Source of the DNA: Hanleya hanleyi
Lineage: Eukaryota > Mollusca > Polyplacophora > Lepidopleurida > Hanleyidae
NCBI GenBank assembly: GCA_036873755.1
Contig: JAVTVY010020308.1
Location: forward strand, 1-64,000
Length of the DNA: 64,000 bases
Reading direction: 5' to 3'
Shown piece after piece: positions 34,555-45,734 of this stretch. The notes below the pieces were generated by a model. That model saw nothing but the letters and a program-made list of their open reading frames with translations, was not told where the DNA came from and ran no database searches. The position numbers and the translations under genes are program-made. Position 1 is the stretch's first letter, and each line of letters starts with the position of its first letter.

Positions 34555-34804
34555 CGAGTTGTGACGTTGCATCACAAGAGTCGGCGGATCAAACGGTGGG
34601 GCGTATTCTATATATTGACTATCCATACCATCACCTTCCATATCAAGGAGTTCAAATGATTCAGAATTAAAATGTATTTCTTCAAAATTTAAAATCAGTT
34701 TTCTTTAGTCCATGCAGTTGCAAGTGAACTGCCCCACCGTTTCGTCTGCCGACGGGTCGGTTACACGAAGGGACGTCACTCTTGTGACACAGCGTCACAA
34801 CTCG
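34555..34804. mobile_element. 250-bp foldback MITE
   Basis: Arms 34555-34602 and 34731-34804 pair: cgagttgtgacg..., tcacaagagt and aaacggtggggc with their complements. The right arm has an extra stretch (gacgggtcggttacacgaag). Non-coding. Confidence 0.8.
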
Positions 34805-35182
34805 TCAACTGTAGACTACTGCGTGTTTCGATCCAAGGGAGATAATCAGCATTCAGACACTTTCGTATTTTCAACATTATTGCGCGGACCGGATTCCTTC
34901 AGTATTAAGTTTTGTACCATCTTACTATTTTCCAGCATGGTATCGTAAAAGAGATATCTCAAACTAGCCCAGTGAACAGAACAGAATAAGCATTGGTTCC
35001 AAATGATAAAATCTTAAGTATGTTTCATAGCTCATGCCAAAGTGTCAAAGAGACTTGTCTTCGCTTCCAGTACCCAATGATGACACGTGCAAAAAAAAAA
35101 CTTTGCTCATTTCACTTGTACTATAACAACCGACATCAAATACAGTTTCTAAAATCTTCAAACTCCTGCAACTAAGAAAGAT

Positions 35183-36186
35183 TAAATAATGATTTGGAAT
35201 GGTTAAGTAAGTGCAAGGTGTACAGAAAACAGATTAATTATTCATCTTGTTAAGACTGTTTCAATGCTGATTACATGCCCTCAAAAGCTTGCCCATATGG
35301 AAAAAAGGAACTTGAAATACTACTTAATGGCCACACTATTCAAAATGTAAATACTGTTAAACTACTAGGAGTTAATGTGGATAGTGTTCTTACATGTGGA
35401 CCACATTGTGAAACATTGTCAAAAAAGCTTTCATCCCTTATTGGACTTTTATTTAGAAATAGACATCTTTTATCTGTGAAAGCCAAATCCCTATTTTACA
35501 CAGCATATATTCAGCCTCACATTGACTATTGTTCTACAATCTGGGGTAATGCCCCTGAATGTTACCTGGAAAGAATTCATAGACTCCAAAATCGAGTAGC
35601 CCAAATCGTACTCGATGTTAACCCTCTTACACCATCAGCATCTCTTTTCAAACAACTAAATTGGATGACAATATATGAAGAATATTTCTACAAAAAGTAC
35701 TTCTAATTTACAAGAGCTTCAATTCTGATCGAAACTTTATTTCAAAATTCTTCCAGAAATCATCTGTTGTTACAAACCGAACCTCACGATCAAACTGTAC
35801 TGAAAATCTATACATACCACAATGCAGAACTGAGTACTTCAAGAGAAGCGTAAGCTATTCAGGAGCAATACTCTGGAACAGTCTTCCACACGATATACGC
35901 AAAGCGGAGTCTGTAAATTCTTTCAAGAAACATGTACATAATTTTGTAAATAGCAGAGCCTAACGTGCTAGCTTACTCTGCCACAAATTGCCTGTTTTAC
36001 TGTTTTGTATCTGTAGTTCTTCCGTTACAAATATATAGAAATATGTGTGTGCATGTGTGAGTGCATGTGAGTTATATGTTTGATAATATATAACTTTTGT
36101 GTTTATCCAGAGGGCCTCAAGGGAGAACAGTCTTCTGACTGATTGTTGTAACCCTCGAAAAATAAAGAATGTATTATTATTATTAT
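35183..36186 (+). mobile_element. 5'-truncated LINE with AAGAT target duplication and ATT tail
   Basis: AAGAT occurs at 35178-35182 and 36187-36191. The flanking sequence rejoins to the tail of the host element as seen intact near 45110. The insert ends in ttattattattat after a 3' UTR, typical of non-LTR retrotransposons with microsatellite tails. Length 1004 bp, + strand. Confidence 0.88.
35245..35962 (+). pseudogene. LINE reverse transcriptase C-terminal part, frameshifted
   Basis: The frames join as VSMLITCPQKLAHMEKK, a shift at the A-run near 35300, then VKLLGVNVDSVLT, LIGLLFRNRHLLSVKAKSLFY, AYIQPHIDYCSTIWG and RIHRLQNRVAQIVLD (35303-35700). A second shift near 35695 leads to FNSDRNFISKFFQKSSV, SGAILWNSLPHDIRKAESVN and a stop at 35960-35962. 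LLGV.xD..L and YCSTIWG are hallmarks of the thumb and post-RT region of Jockey/CR1-type elements. Only the C-terminal ~240 residues remain, so it is inactive. Confidence 0.85.
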
Positions 36187-36394
36187 AAGATAATATCTTG
36201 GTGTTTTCCAGTGTCCCTTTTTCGATCTTTTTCGCTCAGATTCGAAGTTCTGCAAACAAAATTACAAATCAATCGTTTGTTCTTAGTAATAATGGAAAAA
36301 AAGATCCTGTTGTCATGAAGCTTACAATTATCGGACAATGGTGGGCGCCAAGATCCTTCAGGATCTCTCGTATATAAAGCTATTATTATTAGAT

Positions 36395-38525
36395 CTTTCC
36401 ATTTTCAGATGGAAAGACCTATTGTTATACTACGGATTCCTATTATTATTATTATGCTATCCAAAATTGTCCCCAACGAAACGTCATCAAAGCGTCACTG
36501 TAGAGCTTCGATATTGAGCACACGGTTAGACATACGTCTGAAGTTATGCATATTATTTGGACAACTGACCTTGACCTTGACCTAATGAGATATAGGCCGG
36601 CAAAGTTAAATTTTATTTTGCGAATATTGCGCAAACGGATTGGAAGACGAAGTTGTCATTTGGAAAGCATGTGTTTGAAGTTTTTCTTAACAAAATGAGC
36701 GAATAAAATAAGTAGGTCAGACAGGCAGTTTTCGAGTTCTCTCCCCTGGTGCTGTTTTTCGTGTCTTCGGTGTACAGTCAAAACTAAAGAACATATCTTA
36801 AAGAAAGTTGTTGATTGGTAAGTCTTACATATGGCCATGCTGTAGTTATATTTTTGAATTGTTACGTAACAAGAAAAAGTAGTTATCTCCCCCTTTAATA
36901 CTTTTCAAAACCCGTTAGTTTATAAGGAAATAGGCTACGGCATTGATACTCCTAATATTACTGAACACTTTAATCGCCGAAAAGGATGTGACCTTAAATT
37001 TGACCTTTGACCTCCAGGAGCGTCGCTATATGAGCGCAAAGTTTGATGGTCAAATCATGAACGGCTAATGCGATCAGCCTGAAAATAAGGTCACGTGACC
37101 TACGTGACGTCACACGGTCAGCACTCGTATCAGAATTCGGCCTTGACCTTGACCTTTGAAGTGATAAGCATCCAAATATCGAAAATACGGCTTCCATTTA
37201 CTGAGAAAGTAACACGCTGATAGGCAAGAAACAATGTCACAATAGTAAGCACAATATTGTCTTTCTTTCGGTGCTAGTTATAAAACGATCGGATGTGACC
37301 TTGACCTTGAATATCGCACAATGTAAAAAACATTGTTCGCGTTTGTCTCAAAAACTACAACATGCAGGAATCTGTAATTTAGTACATTTGTACGCCATGA
37401 TGCAAGTATGACGTCACTGCATTTTCAACCTGACCTTGACCTTGGGTCTTGAGATATGGCCACCGACAGTTTTGCGACTACAGGGTTATAACTCGAAAAC
37501 TGTTGGGAATTTCAAGTTGAAATTTGCACATGAATGTAGGTCATTGTATGACGTAACAAAAAAACATTAGAAACCATCAAGATAAACCAGAAAGAATAGA
37601 ACATAAATAGGAATTTGTAAAATTTACGCTTTATTCAAATTTTACGAAAAGTTTTTACTCAATCATCACTATATTTAGCTTTTGTTGAGAGAATGTATAT
37701 ATGTATTTGCCTGTAAAATTTCAGGAATGTAGCTTTGATACGTTTAGAGATATTAAAAAAAACAATTTTCCCTAACTATTAAGCCGCTAAATGATTCTCT
37801 CGCCCTGTTTGTGGTTAGTTGTTGATTTTATCTATTCAATGGTCGCTGTCAATTTCGCTATAGCGATTCGGCTGCAGGACTCGAGGCATCCCGTGCTGGC
37901 AATAAAATTAATAGCGTGTTACATGACGGAGCTGGCTCATTTTTGAAAACATTATAACTCTAGAACCGCAATAGATACGGACTTCTAATTTGTTGCCTGG
38001 TACTTCCAAGAATGAGTTCTTCCGTTGACCCCGTATTTCTTGGTACAAATTCAATTATGGAAGCAATTTTGCTTCATGTCACATGACCATCGATATTTAG
38101 GGTCTTTTTGTCGGGAAGAAAACAGTCTGTCAGAAGCACAGTCTCCAGGCGACCAAAACTCAAGCTTAACTTTCTCCATTCAAGCCATTGTTTGGACTCC
38201 ATGGACAATTTTCTAAAGACATTTCAACGTACTAACATTTTCGGATCGATGAAGGAGCCATCTAGGGCCCAAATAAAGCTCGGAAATATGTTTAGCAGCT
38301 GCCGCTTACCAATATAGGCAAGTTTGTTAGAAGAAAAACGCATAAAAAACTATAAGGTGGTAACAAGCAATGTGAAAAAAGCGTGTCTGTGCGTGTAAAG
38401 CGACCAAAAACAAAGAATGATCGCGACCAAAGCGGCCTGAGACCATGTATTTACTCATTTGCAGTAAGAAGGGAAAGACCGCGTCATTGTACCAACAATG
38501 TCTAGTTATTATTATTATTATTATC
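36395..38525 (-). mobile_element. Dispersed repeat with TGACCT half-sites, ATT microsatellite ends
   Basis: Starts near ggaaagacctattgttatac followed by ATT repeats. Ends near ggaaagaccgcgtcattg and (tta)n at 38505-38523. The interior has several ccttgaccttgaccttt clusters (36569, 37139, 37299, 37433), i.e. AGGTCA half-sites on the minus strand. No coding frame. Confidence 0.6.
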
Positions 38526-40175
38526 TACTCCCTCAGTACTATCTTCCTACCAAGTTAATTTATAATGAACCTGTTACGCTTGACCATCTCTCATATTCCC
38601 AATATCTTATTTCACATTATTTTTCTTTATTTGTATTTAATATACCGTGAAATACAGCAGAGGCAAAATCTAAGGAAGAATGAAAACATGGACGATTTAC
38701 AAAGAAAGTTAGGGCAGTTAGGGAATGAAATAAGTGAGCGCCCAGGAGACATATTTTCTCAGTTTAGAAAAAGCAAGATCTTCAGTGAAATGTCACACTA
38801 GACTGAAATCTGATGATGGTATAGTACAATTTGCAATATAAGCGAGGTTATGGAGATGCAATGTCAGCATTATGAAAATTTATAAAAAGGTACTGATATT
38901 TGTGAAAACAAACCTGTGTTCAAGAACAAGAATTTCCCAAGTCATATGTTTTTATCTACAGCTATAGCCGCGTACGACTAGCCTGGGACTTCGTAGAGTA
39001 ATATCCAAATGATAATTTTTTCTATCTCATTTTCGTTGGGGAATGCAAAATCCTTGAGAACAGTTTGTTTTACCATGGTTGTAGATAGGCACTAAATCAT
39101 CTGTATTTGGCGTTACTGTTTATCGATGCGACAATACGAGATTGCCGCATCCGGCTTCCATACAAAAGGGATGCTTCCTCGATCGTATTCGGTCGACTGT
39201 GACTAGATATTTTTGTGATTAGAACGAACTTTGCTGTGCAGATATTGCCTTTGCGGGGGGCGGATAATGCATTTGTAATACCGTATCATTCGCGATTGCT
39301 CGGCATATTTCGTCGAAGTCATAGCACCTCGTGCATTATTAATGGGGCAGGGATTTTACTCGCGTAAGACACACCACACACTATAGGATGTATTTCCGCC
39401 CACATAGTCCTCGTATTCTCCATTATCAGGAGATAAAATAACAATCTAAATGAATTGAATATTTCCTCGAGTCTACCTCCGAAGGACATCGTGTAATTTG
39501 AGGTGTTTTCTCCTGGCTTTTCATCTAAAGCCGACCTCCATGGCAACGGAAGTCATACTACTGACTTGCGCTGCTCTAGGTTCATACTGTGCCTGCAAGG
39601 AGTTTAACCACGGATGCCAATATGGATTCTTACCGTATAGCCTATAAAAACTACGAGCCGGTCCCGAGTGATACCTTACATGATCAACGAATAAACGAAG
39701 CCAGAGGTCCATAGTTTTATGGACTTCTGTCGAAGCCCATACCGCTGTAATTTCGTAGTTGGTATATTGGTACACCCCCGCAACACACACTCACATGCGG
39801 GCAAGTTAATATCACAGGGATTCGTTACCGTTTTTAATTGGTTAAATAATCAACATAATTAACCAATCACCAACGGTAACGAGCCTCAGTGGCTAATATT
39901 GTCGCAATGAATACGGACCTGAATGAGACAATTGTCTACATAAATGCTGAAAAACCAAAAACCCAATAAATCTAATTAGGGAATCGATTGAAGTGGGTCT
40001 CAGGGAAGGGGTGGGAGGCAAAGGCATGTTTTTCACCTCAAACCAACTGGCGAGTTACTCTTTTCACAGGGACTGCTGGGTCTCGCTTCTGACATTTTGG
40101 ACACAAACACCACATAATATTTCCAAGAAATCCACTAATTACGTGTGATAATAATATTGATGTTTATAATTTCAG
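38526..40175. other. No gene supported; upstream region of the ABCA coding exon
   Basis: Mostly unclassified. A small hairpin pairs 39823-39832 with 39872-39881 (CGTTACCGTT/AACGGTAACG), with further pairing inside. The 78-codon frame at 38565-38801 and minus-strand frames at 39319-39790 show no known domain. Confidence 0.4.
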
Positions 40176-40333
40176 GTATCGTGAGTTTCGACGAATAAAG
40201 GCGGCTGATCAGTTGTAAACAGTATGTGACTGATCTCCAGCAGCAGAAACTCTATACCCGGAAGCCCTATCGTGAAGCATGTGATTACACAAGAGGAAAT
40301 CAACTCACAAATTCAGTTTCTCAAATAGTCAAG
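40176..40333 (+). other. 5' UTR part of the first coding exon of the ABCA gene
   Basis: ttataatttcag|gta at 40175/40176 is a good acceptor, so a 5' non-coding exon probably lies upstream. The leader contains ATG TGA (40224). The frame is open upstream of the chosen ATG, but the conserved family start is at 40334. Confidence 0.55.
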
Positions 40334-40685
40334 ATGGCTTTCTTCCGTCAGTTCTTTTTGCTCCTTTGGAAGAATTGGGTTCTCCAGAAGCGGAAGAAAT
40401 GTGTGACAGTTTTCGAGATACTTCTCCCGGCAGTGTTAGCGGGCATCCTGGTTTTTATTCGGGGTTTCGTCGTCACACACACCGTCTCAGAGTCCACTAT
40501 CACCCAACCATTCAATGTAAACGCTGATATTGATCACTACCGCGATCGAGTCACTCCTTCCAGTTTCCTCTACGCGCCCAACAATACGATGACTAATGCT
40601 ATCATGAAGCGTGTGGAAGAGTCTTTGCGGATGACCAGTTGGTATAGCTTCTACGATACGACAATGGCAGAGTCATACCTCAAAG
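40334..40685 (+). CDS. ABC transporter, subfamily A (ABCA3-like), coding exon 1
   Basis: ABCA proteins are full-size ABC transporters that move lipids across membranes using ATP. The exon encodes residues 1-117. It starts MAFFRQFFLLLWKNWVLQKR, the standard ABCA N-terminus (short cytosolic helix ending in LLLWKNW and a basic patch), then the first membrane span (residues 26-47, VFEILLPAVLAGILVFI), then the start of the large extracellular loop with an N-glycosylation site (N83-N84-T85). The start at 40334 has a strong context (caagATGg). The exon ends caaag|GTAGGC with one spare base (phase 1). The intron-1 frame soon stops. ABCA3-like is the best guess within the subfamily. Confidence 0.88.
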
Positions 40686-41710
40686 GTAGGCCTAAATCGA
40701 TAATAAAACAGTCTTGTTTTTCATACGCCCGTCGAAAGACGAGGTCGTATAATGCAATCACGATTCCTGTATGTCGAGCTGTCTGTTAACTGTACCTTGT
40801 TCTACGCTGATAAACAGCCTGTATCACTGACGTCCCTGCTCTTCTTGTTCTCCCGCTGATTCACATCGCATATTTCGCGCCTCTTGGCCGTAAGGGAGCG
40901 CTCTGTACAGGTCAACCACCAATGACCAATGAATATAACTCTTACGCAAGAGTCTTGTTCCGCTTTGTTTATCATGGCAACCAACATCGGGCATCTGCCA
41001 CCTTTTCTTTCAGTGAGGGAGAGGTCTTTCGGCCAGTCACCATTAAATGTTTCCATCAAATTACGGCGCTAAGCTACCAAGATTAGTCTCTCGGTAAAAG
41101 TTATAACTTACCCAGCGTATATGACATCTAATGAGTGATAACTGTATGGAAAAATGCGAGAAACGAGTGAACTATTTGTTCACAATCAACTGTGAATTAA
41201 AGCAATATGATCGAGTTGTCTCCCTCTTCAAACGTTCATATGTCGTTAACGGCAAAACTAACAATAAACGGACGGCAAAACAGCTCTAATTAATTTAATT
41301 TCTGAGTTAAGAGTGAACAGATTTTTGGATAACTTCCTCCATTGTTTTGTAAGGTTCGTCAACTGATTGCAAACATTTGATCACCGATACCTTCAAATAA
41401 TTAACAAATAATTCCCTGTAAATGTTGTTAATATCCCACTCATAAGACCACGCTTTATCATCATGAGTGTATAAGGAGATCACGCTGACTACATTGGTAA
41501 CGTAAAAACACCGTTCAATTGTTTCAGATTTTAAATTGAACGTTGACTGTTAATCACGGGCCCGCGAGACAAGAGTTTTTGGGGGTGTGGGCGGTGGTAT
41601 TACGGTGAAGTGTCGAAATATGGGATCTCTATATATAACCCCATGCTTTATATAAATCCACATCAAGGCGTGAAACGAACTTTGGATGAATCGAGAAATA
41701 AACAGTTTAC
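40686..41710. other. Intron 1 start; repeat fragment, otherwise nothing
   Basis: 40721-40760 (acgcccgtcgaaagacgagg, tcgtataatgc) is a fragment of a dispersed family also seen near 51716 and 56230. The rest is unclassified intron. Confidence 0.5.
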
Positions 41711-42119
41711 CACCAAACAAAATGCATCAGAATATTCTACAAGTATCACTTTATATATTTCCGTCGTCAAATTAGTAAATTTGTGCAATTTTTTACCTTT
41801 GCCGGGCGATTCAAAATCCAACCCAACTGTCCATCCATCTAGGAACAGTTAGATTATGGCGCGCTTCGTTCTCAATTCTGATTGGTCAGTCTCGACAGGC
41901 CTCCGGCAAGAGAGGTCACGCACTGATCAGCTGTTGAGACTGACCAATCAGAATTGAGAACGAAGCCCGCCATAATCTAACTGTTCCTAGATGGATGGAC
42001 AGTTGGGTTGGATTTTAAATCGCCCGGAAAAGGTAAAAAATTGCACAACTTTACTGATTTGACGACGGGAGTATATAAAGTGATACTTGTAGAATATTCT
42101 GATGTATTTTGTTTTGTGT
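41711..42119. mobile_element. 409-bp foldback element, ~190-bp arms
   Basis: Left arm ~41711-41905 and right arm ~41930-42119 are close inverted copies (aatattctacaagtatcact, ggaacagttagattatgg, ctcaattctgattggtcagt with complements). The ~25-35-bp loop lies near 41906-41930. It lies in ABCA intron 1. Non-coding. Confidence 0.9.
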
Positions 42120-43398
42120 CACTTTTTTTCTGTCTCACGATGGGAGGCCGTGAGTTGACTTTTACTGAAACGGTCTGACGCGCATGCGCGGTGGACAGAC
42201 ATGCCTGGGGTGAACGCTTTTGAGTGTAGGTGGACTATCTTTGGGCCAAATGGGTCGTGCGAGGTGTCATATTGAAGCGCGCCTGGTGCCGCATTCGACT
42301 GGACTGGTGTGCAGTGGAAAAGCCGTCAATCTGCACATGAAATTTCGGGAAAAAGGCATTTGAGTGGACGTTTTGGAGAGGTGGTGGACCATCCGTGGTC
42401 TGAATGGGTCGTTTGGAGTGTCATATTGAAGCACGTGTGGGGGAGAGTCCGACTGAACTTATTTATAGGGGAATTACTGTAAACCAGCGCATGCACAGTC
42501 AGGGAATAGCGAAAAAATAGAACATTTGAATGAACGTTTTGGTATGGACCACAGGTGCTTCGAATGGGCCGTGCCAGGTGTCATATTGACGCACTCGTGG
42601 GTGAGAGTCCCATTTGTTCTGGTGTTTAGTGGAAATGTATATTATCTGTTCGTGTGGTCAGGGAATATGGGAAAAAGGTAATTTGAGTGGCCGTTTTGGA
42701 GTAGAGATGGACCATCACTGGTCCAATTGAGTCGTGTGGCATGTCATATTGAAGCGTTTGTGTCCAGCAGCAATTTGTGTTTTGTGGAAATGTCGTTAAT
42801 CTGCGCGTGCGCAGTCAGGGAATAGTGGAAAAAGGTAATTTGAGTGAACGTTTTGGAGTCGAGATGGACCATCCCTGGTCCAAGTGAGCTGTATGCCATG
42901 TCATATTGAAGCGTTCCACGTCAATGGGAATATGGGAAAAAGGTAATTTGAGTGGCCGTTTTGGAGTAGAGATGGACCATCACTGGTCCAATTGAGTCGT
43001 GTGGCATGTCATATTGAAGCGTTTGTGTCCAGCAGCAATTTGTGTTTTGTGGCAATGTCGTTATTCTGCGCGTGCGCAGTCAGGGAATAGTGGAAAATGG
43101 CGTTTGAGTGGACGTGTTGGGGTCGAGATGGACTGGGCTGATCAGTGTCCAGGATAATAGAATCTGAATCCTACTCACTCACTCACTCACTCGGAAGTGC
43201 GTAGGGGAGCCTTTTTGGTTACAGGTGGACCATCCCTGGTCCAAATTGGCCGTGAAGCTCTTAGCGGGTAGAGTCAGAGTGATATGGAGTGATACACTCA
43301 TGCGCAGATGTGAAATAGCAGGAAAAGTGCGCCAGTCTCAAGATCTAAGGAATTTCCTTCCCGGGTGTATACTGCTCTGCACATGTGGGAGTTGATTC
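42120..43398 (+). repeat. Degenerate ~160-bp tandem repeat with a 265-bp higher-order copy
   Basis: gtcagggaatag-, gtttggagtagagatggacc- and gtcatattgaagcg-like blocks recur 5-6 times. A ~127-bp segment from gggaatatgggaaaaaggta is repeated almost exactly 265 bp apart (42661, 42926). It ends with (actc)n at 43172-43193. A decayed relative lies at 52740-53120. Confidence 0.8.
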
Positions 43399-43601
43399 AA
43401 TCCAACTCCTGACACGCACAATAACCCAATCCAACTCCTGACACGCACAATAACCCAATCCAACTCCTGACACGCACAATAACCCAATCCAACTCCTGCC
43501 ACGCACAATAACCCAATCCAACTCCTGACACGCACAATAACCCAATCCAACTCCTGACACGCACAATAACCCAATCCAACTCCTGACACGCACAATAACC
43601 C
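43399..43601 (+). repeat. 29-bp minisatellite, seven near-perfect units
   Basis: The unit is aatccaactcctgacacgca + caataaccc. Units start at 43399 and recur exactly every 29 bp to 43601, with one variant base in unit 4. Because 29 is not a multiple of 3, all three minus-strand frames stay open and give the same peptide repeat. This is not a gene. Confidence 0.95.
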
Positions 43602-43642
43602 AATCCAACGCTTTACGAGGATTGTAGGTGATGTCCGACATG

Positions 43643-43668
43643 AACAACAACAACAACAACAACAACAA
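43643..43668 (+). repeat. (AAC)n microsatellite
   Basis: Eight to nine AAC units just left of the next dispersed element. Confidence 0.95.
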
Positions 43669-43689
43669 GGATATTTCGTATTACCCATT

Positions 43690-45297
43690 TTGTTTTTAGC
43701 CCACCATCACCAGGATTGGTGGGCTTTTCAAATCGCTTTTTGTCCGTGGTCCGTCGTCCGTCCCTCGTCCGTCCGTAAACAGTTCTTGTTATCACGATTT
43801 CTCAGGAACTACTGCATGGACCTTTCTCAAATTTGGTATACAGGTTCCCCTTGGGGTCTAGTTGTGCAAGATACCTTTTCTGGTCCGATTCGAAAATCCA
43901 ATATGGCCACAAGGCGACCATCTTGGATTTCCCAATGAAACCTTGTTATCGCGATTTCTCAGGAACTACTGTATGGATCTTTCTCAAATTTGGTACACAG
44001 GTTTGCCTTGGGGTCTAGTTGTGCAAGATAGCTCTTCTGGTCCGATTCGAAAATTCAATATGGCCACCAGGTAGCCATCTTGGATTTCCCCATGAAACTT
44101 TATCGTGATTTCTCAGGAAGTACTGCATGGATCTTTCTCAAATTTGGTACACATGTTCCCCTTGGGGTCTAGTTGTGGAAGATAACCTTTCTGTTCCGAT
44201 TCGAAAATCCAATATGGCCACAAGGCGGCCATCTTGACTTTCCCCATGAAACCTTGTTATCGCGATTTCTCAGGAACTACTGCATAGATCTTTCTCAAAT
44301 TCGGTACACAGGTTTCCCTTGGGGTTTAGTTGTGCAAGATAACCTTTCTGTTCCGATTCGAAAATCCAATATGGCCACCAGGCAGCTATCTTGGGTTTCC
44401 CCATGAAAATTTGTTATCGTGATTTCTCAGGAAGTAATGCATGGATCTTTCTCAAATTTGGTACACAGGTTTCTATTATGGTGCAGTTGTGCAAGATATC
44501 TTTACTGGCCCGATTCGAGAGTCCAATATGGCCACCAGGTGGCCAATTACCCCGTGAAATTTTTTATCGTGAATTTTCAGGAACTACTGCATGGATCTTT
44601 GTCAAATTTGGTACACAGGTTCCCCTTGTGGTCTGCCTGTGCAAGATACTTTTCCTGGTCCGATTCCAAAATCCATTATGTCCACCAGGCGGCCATCTTG
44701 GATTTCCCCATGAAACTTTATTGTGATTTCTAAGGAACTACTGCATGGATCTTTCTCAAATTTGGTACACAGGTTCCCCTTGGGCTCCAGTTGTGCAAGA
44801 TACCTTTTTCGGTCCGATTCGAAAATGTAATATGCCCACCAGGTGGCCATCTTGAATTTCCCCTTGAAACATTGTTATCGTGAATTCTCAGGAAATACTT
44901 CATGGATCTTTCTGAAATTTGGTTCACAGGTCCCACATGGGGCCTAGTTGTGGAATGATGACACGCGCGGAAAAAAAACAAAAAAAAACTACAAAACGAA
45001 GATGAAGAATCCTCTGGACATTGACTTTCCGACTAACTTTGCTCATTTCACTTGTACTATAACAACCGACATCAGGTACAGTTTCTAGAATTCTTGAAAC
45101 TCCCGAAACCTAGAAAGATAATTTCTTGGTGTTTTCCAGTGTCCCGTTTTCGATCTCTATTGCTCAAATTCGAAATTCTGCAAACAAAGTTACAAATCAT
45201 TCATTTGTTCTTCAATAACAATGGACAAAAAGATCCTCTTGTCATTAGCTTACAATTATCGGACAATGGTGGGCGCCAAATCCTTCAGGATCTCTCG
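43690..45297 (+). mobile_element. Dispersed element with GTCCGTC head and ~200-bp tandem module (uninterrupted copy)
   Basis: Starts agcccaccatcacc...tggtgggc and ends gacaatggtgggcgcc...ctctcg, with short inverted gcccaccat/atggtgggc near the ends. Inside, gtccgtcc repeats and seven modules (ttctcaggaactactgcatg; aaaatccaatatggccacca). Frames on both strands give recurring peptides (GTQV, SRFLRNYCMDLS) only because of the tandem module. Confidence 0.8.
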
Positions 45298-45734
45298 ATA
45301 TCCTTTCATCACAACTCGCCTAAGCTGGGGGAGCCATTATGGGTATGTGTACCATTCTCTTGTCCGTATATCAGATGCATTGTTGGCAGCTCTTGTCCAA
45401 TCCAATTTAAGGCGCCAGTCTCTAGATCCATGAAATTAACATGGCGTGTTTTCGTATCTCACTCCTGACACCCACCATTTTACTGGCCACTGGATAATAC
45501 CATGTCTTTATTATTTCAAGCATCGTAACATTAGTTACAAGTGTTACAGAGCTGACTTAAACGATCAACATGTTGACATGTATAGTATATGTGGCATGTT
45601 ACGGTATCCATCATTACACGACATGAACACGTGAATACGTTCAGAGGGCGTCAGTGGCGTCGTTGGCGTCTATGTTTGGTCCGGAAAAATGTGATATAAG
45701 TCACCGTCCATTTGGTGTTGGGGCGATGTTGTCG
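45298..45734. other. No gene seen
   Basis: Intron sequence without a recognisable repeat up to the outer arm of the large foldback. cgtcagtggcgtcgttggcg at 45649 is a small internal repeat. Confidence 0.35.

Larger units (their letters stand above)
33560..36375 (+). mobile_element. Dispersed element with ~200-bp tandem module; host of two insertions
   Basis: 33560-34540 holds repeats of ttctcaggaactactgcatg, gatctttctcaaatttggta and cacaggttccccttggggtc, ending in tccgattcgaaaatcc. 34985-35182 plus 36187-36375 reproduce the tail seen at 44950-45297, interrupted by a MITE (34555-34804) and a LINE (35183-36186). Non-coding. Confidence 0.75.

Noticed and set aside
40226..40333. N-terminal extension of the ABCA protein starting at GTG 40226
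   Set aside because: It has no ATG before 40334 in this frame, and the family's conserved N-terminus begins at the 40334 ATG.
43338..43688. 116-codon Cys/Trp-rich repeat protein
   Set aside because: Translation of the 29-bp minisatellite; the same peptide appears in all three frames.
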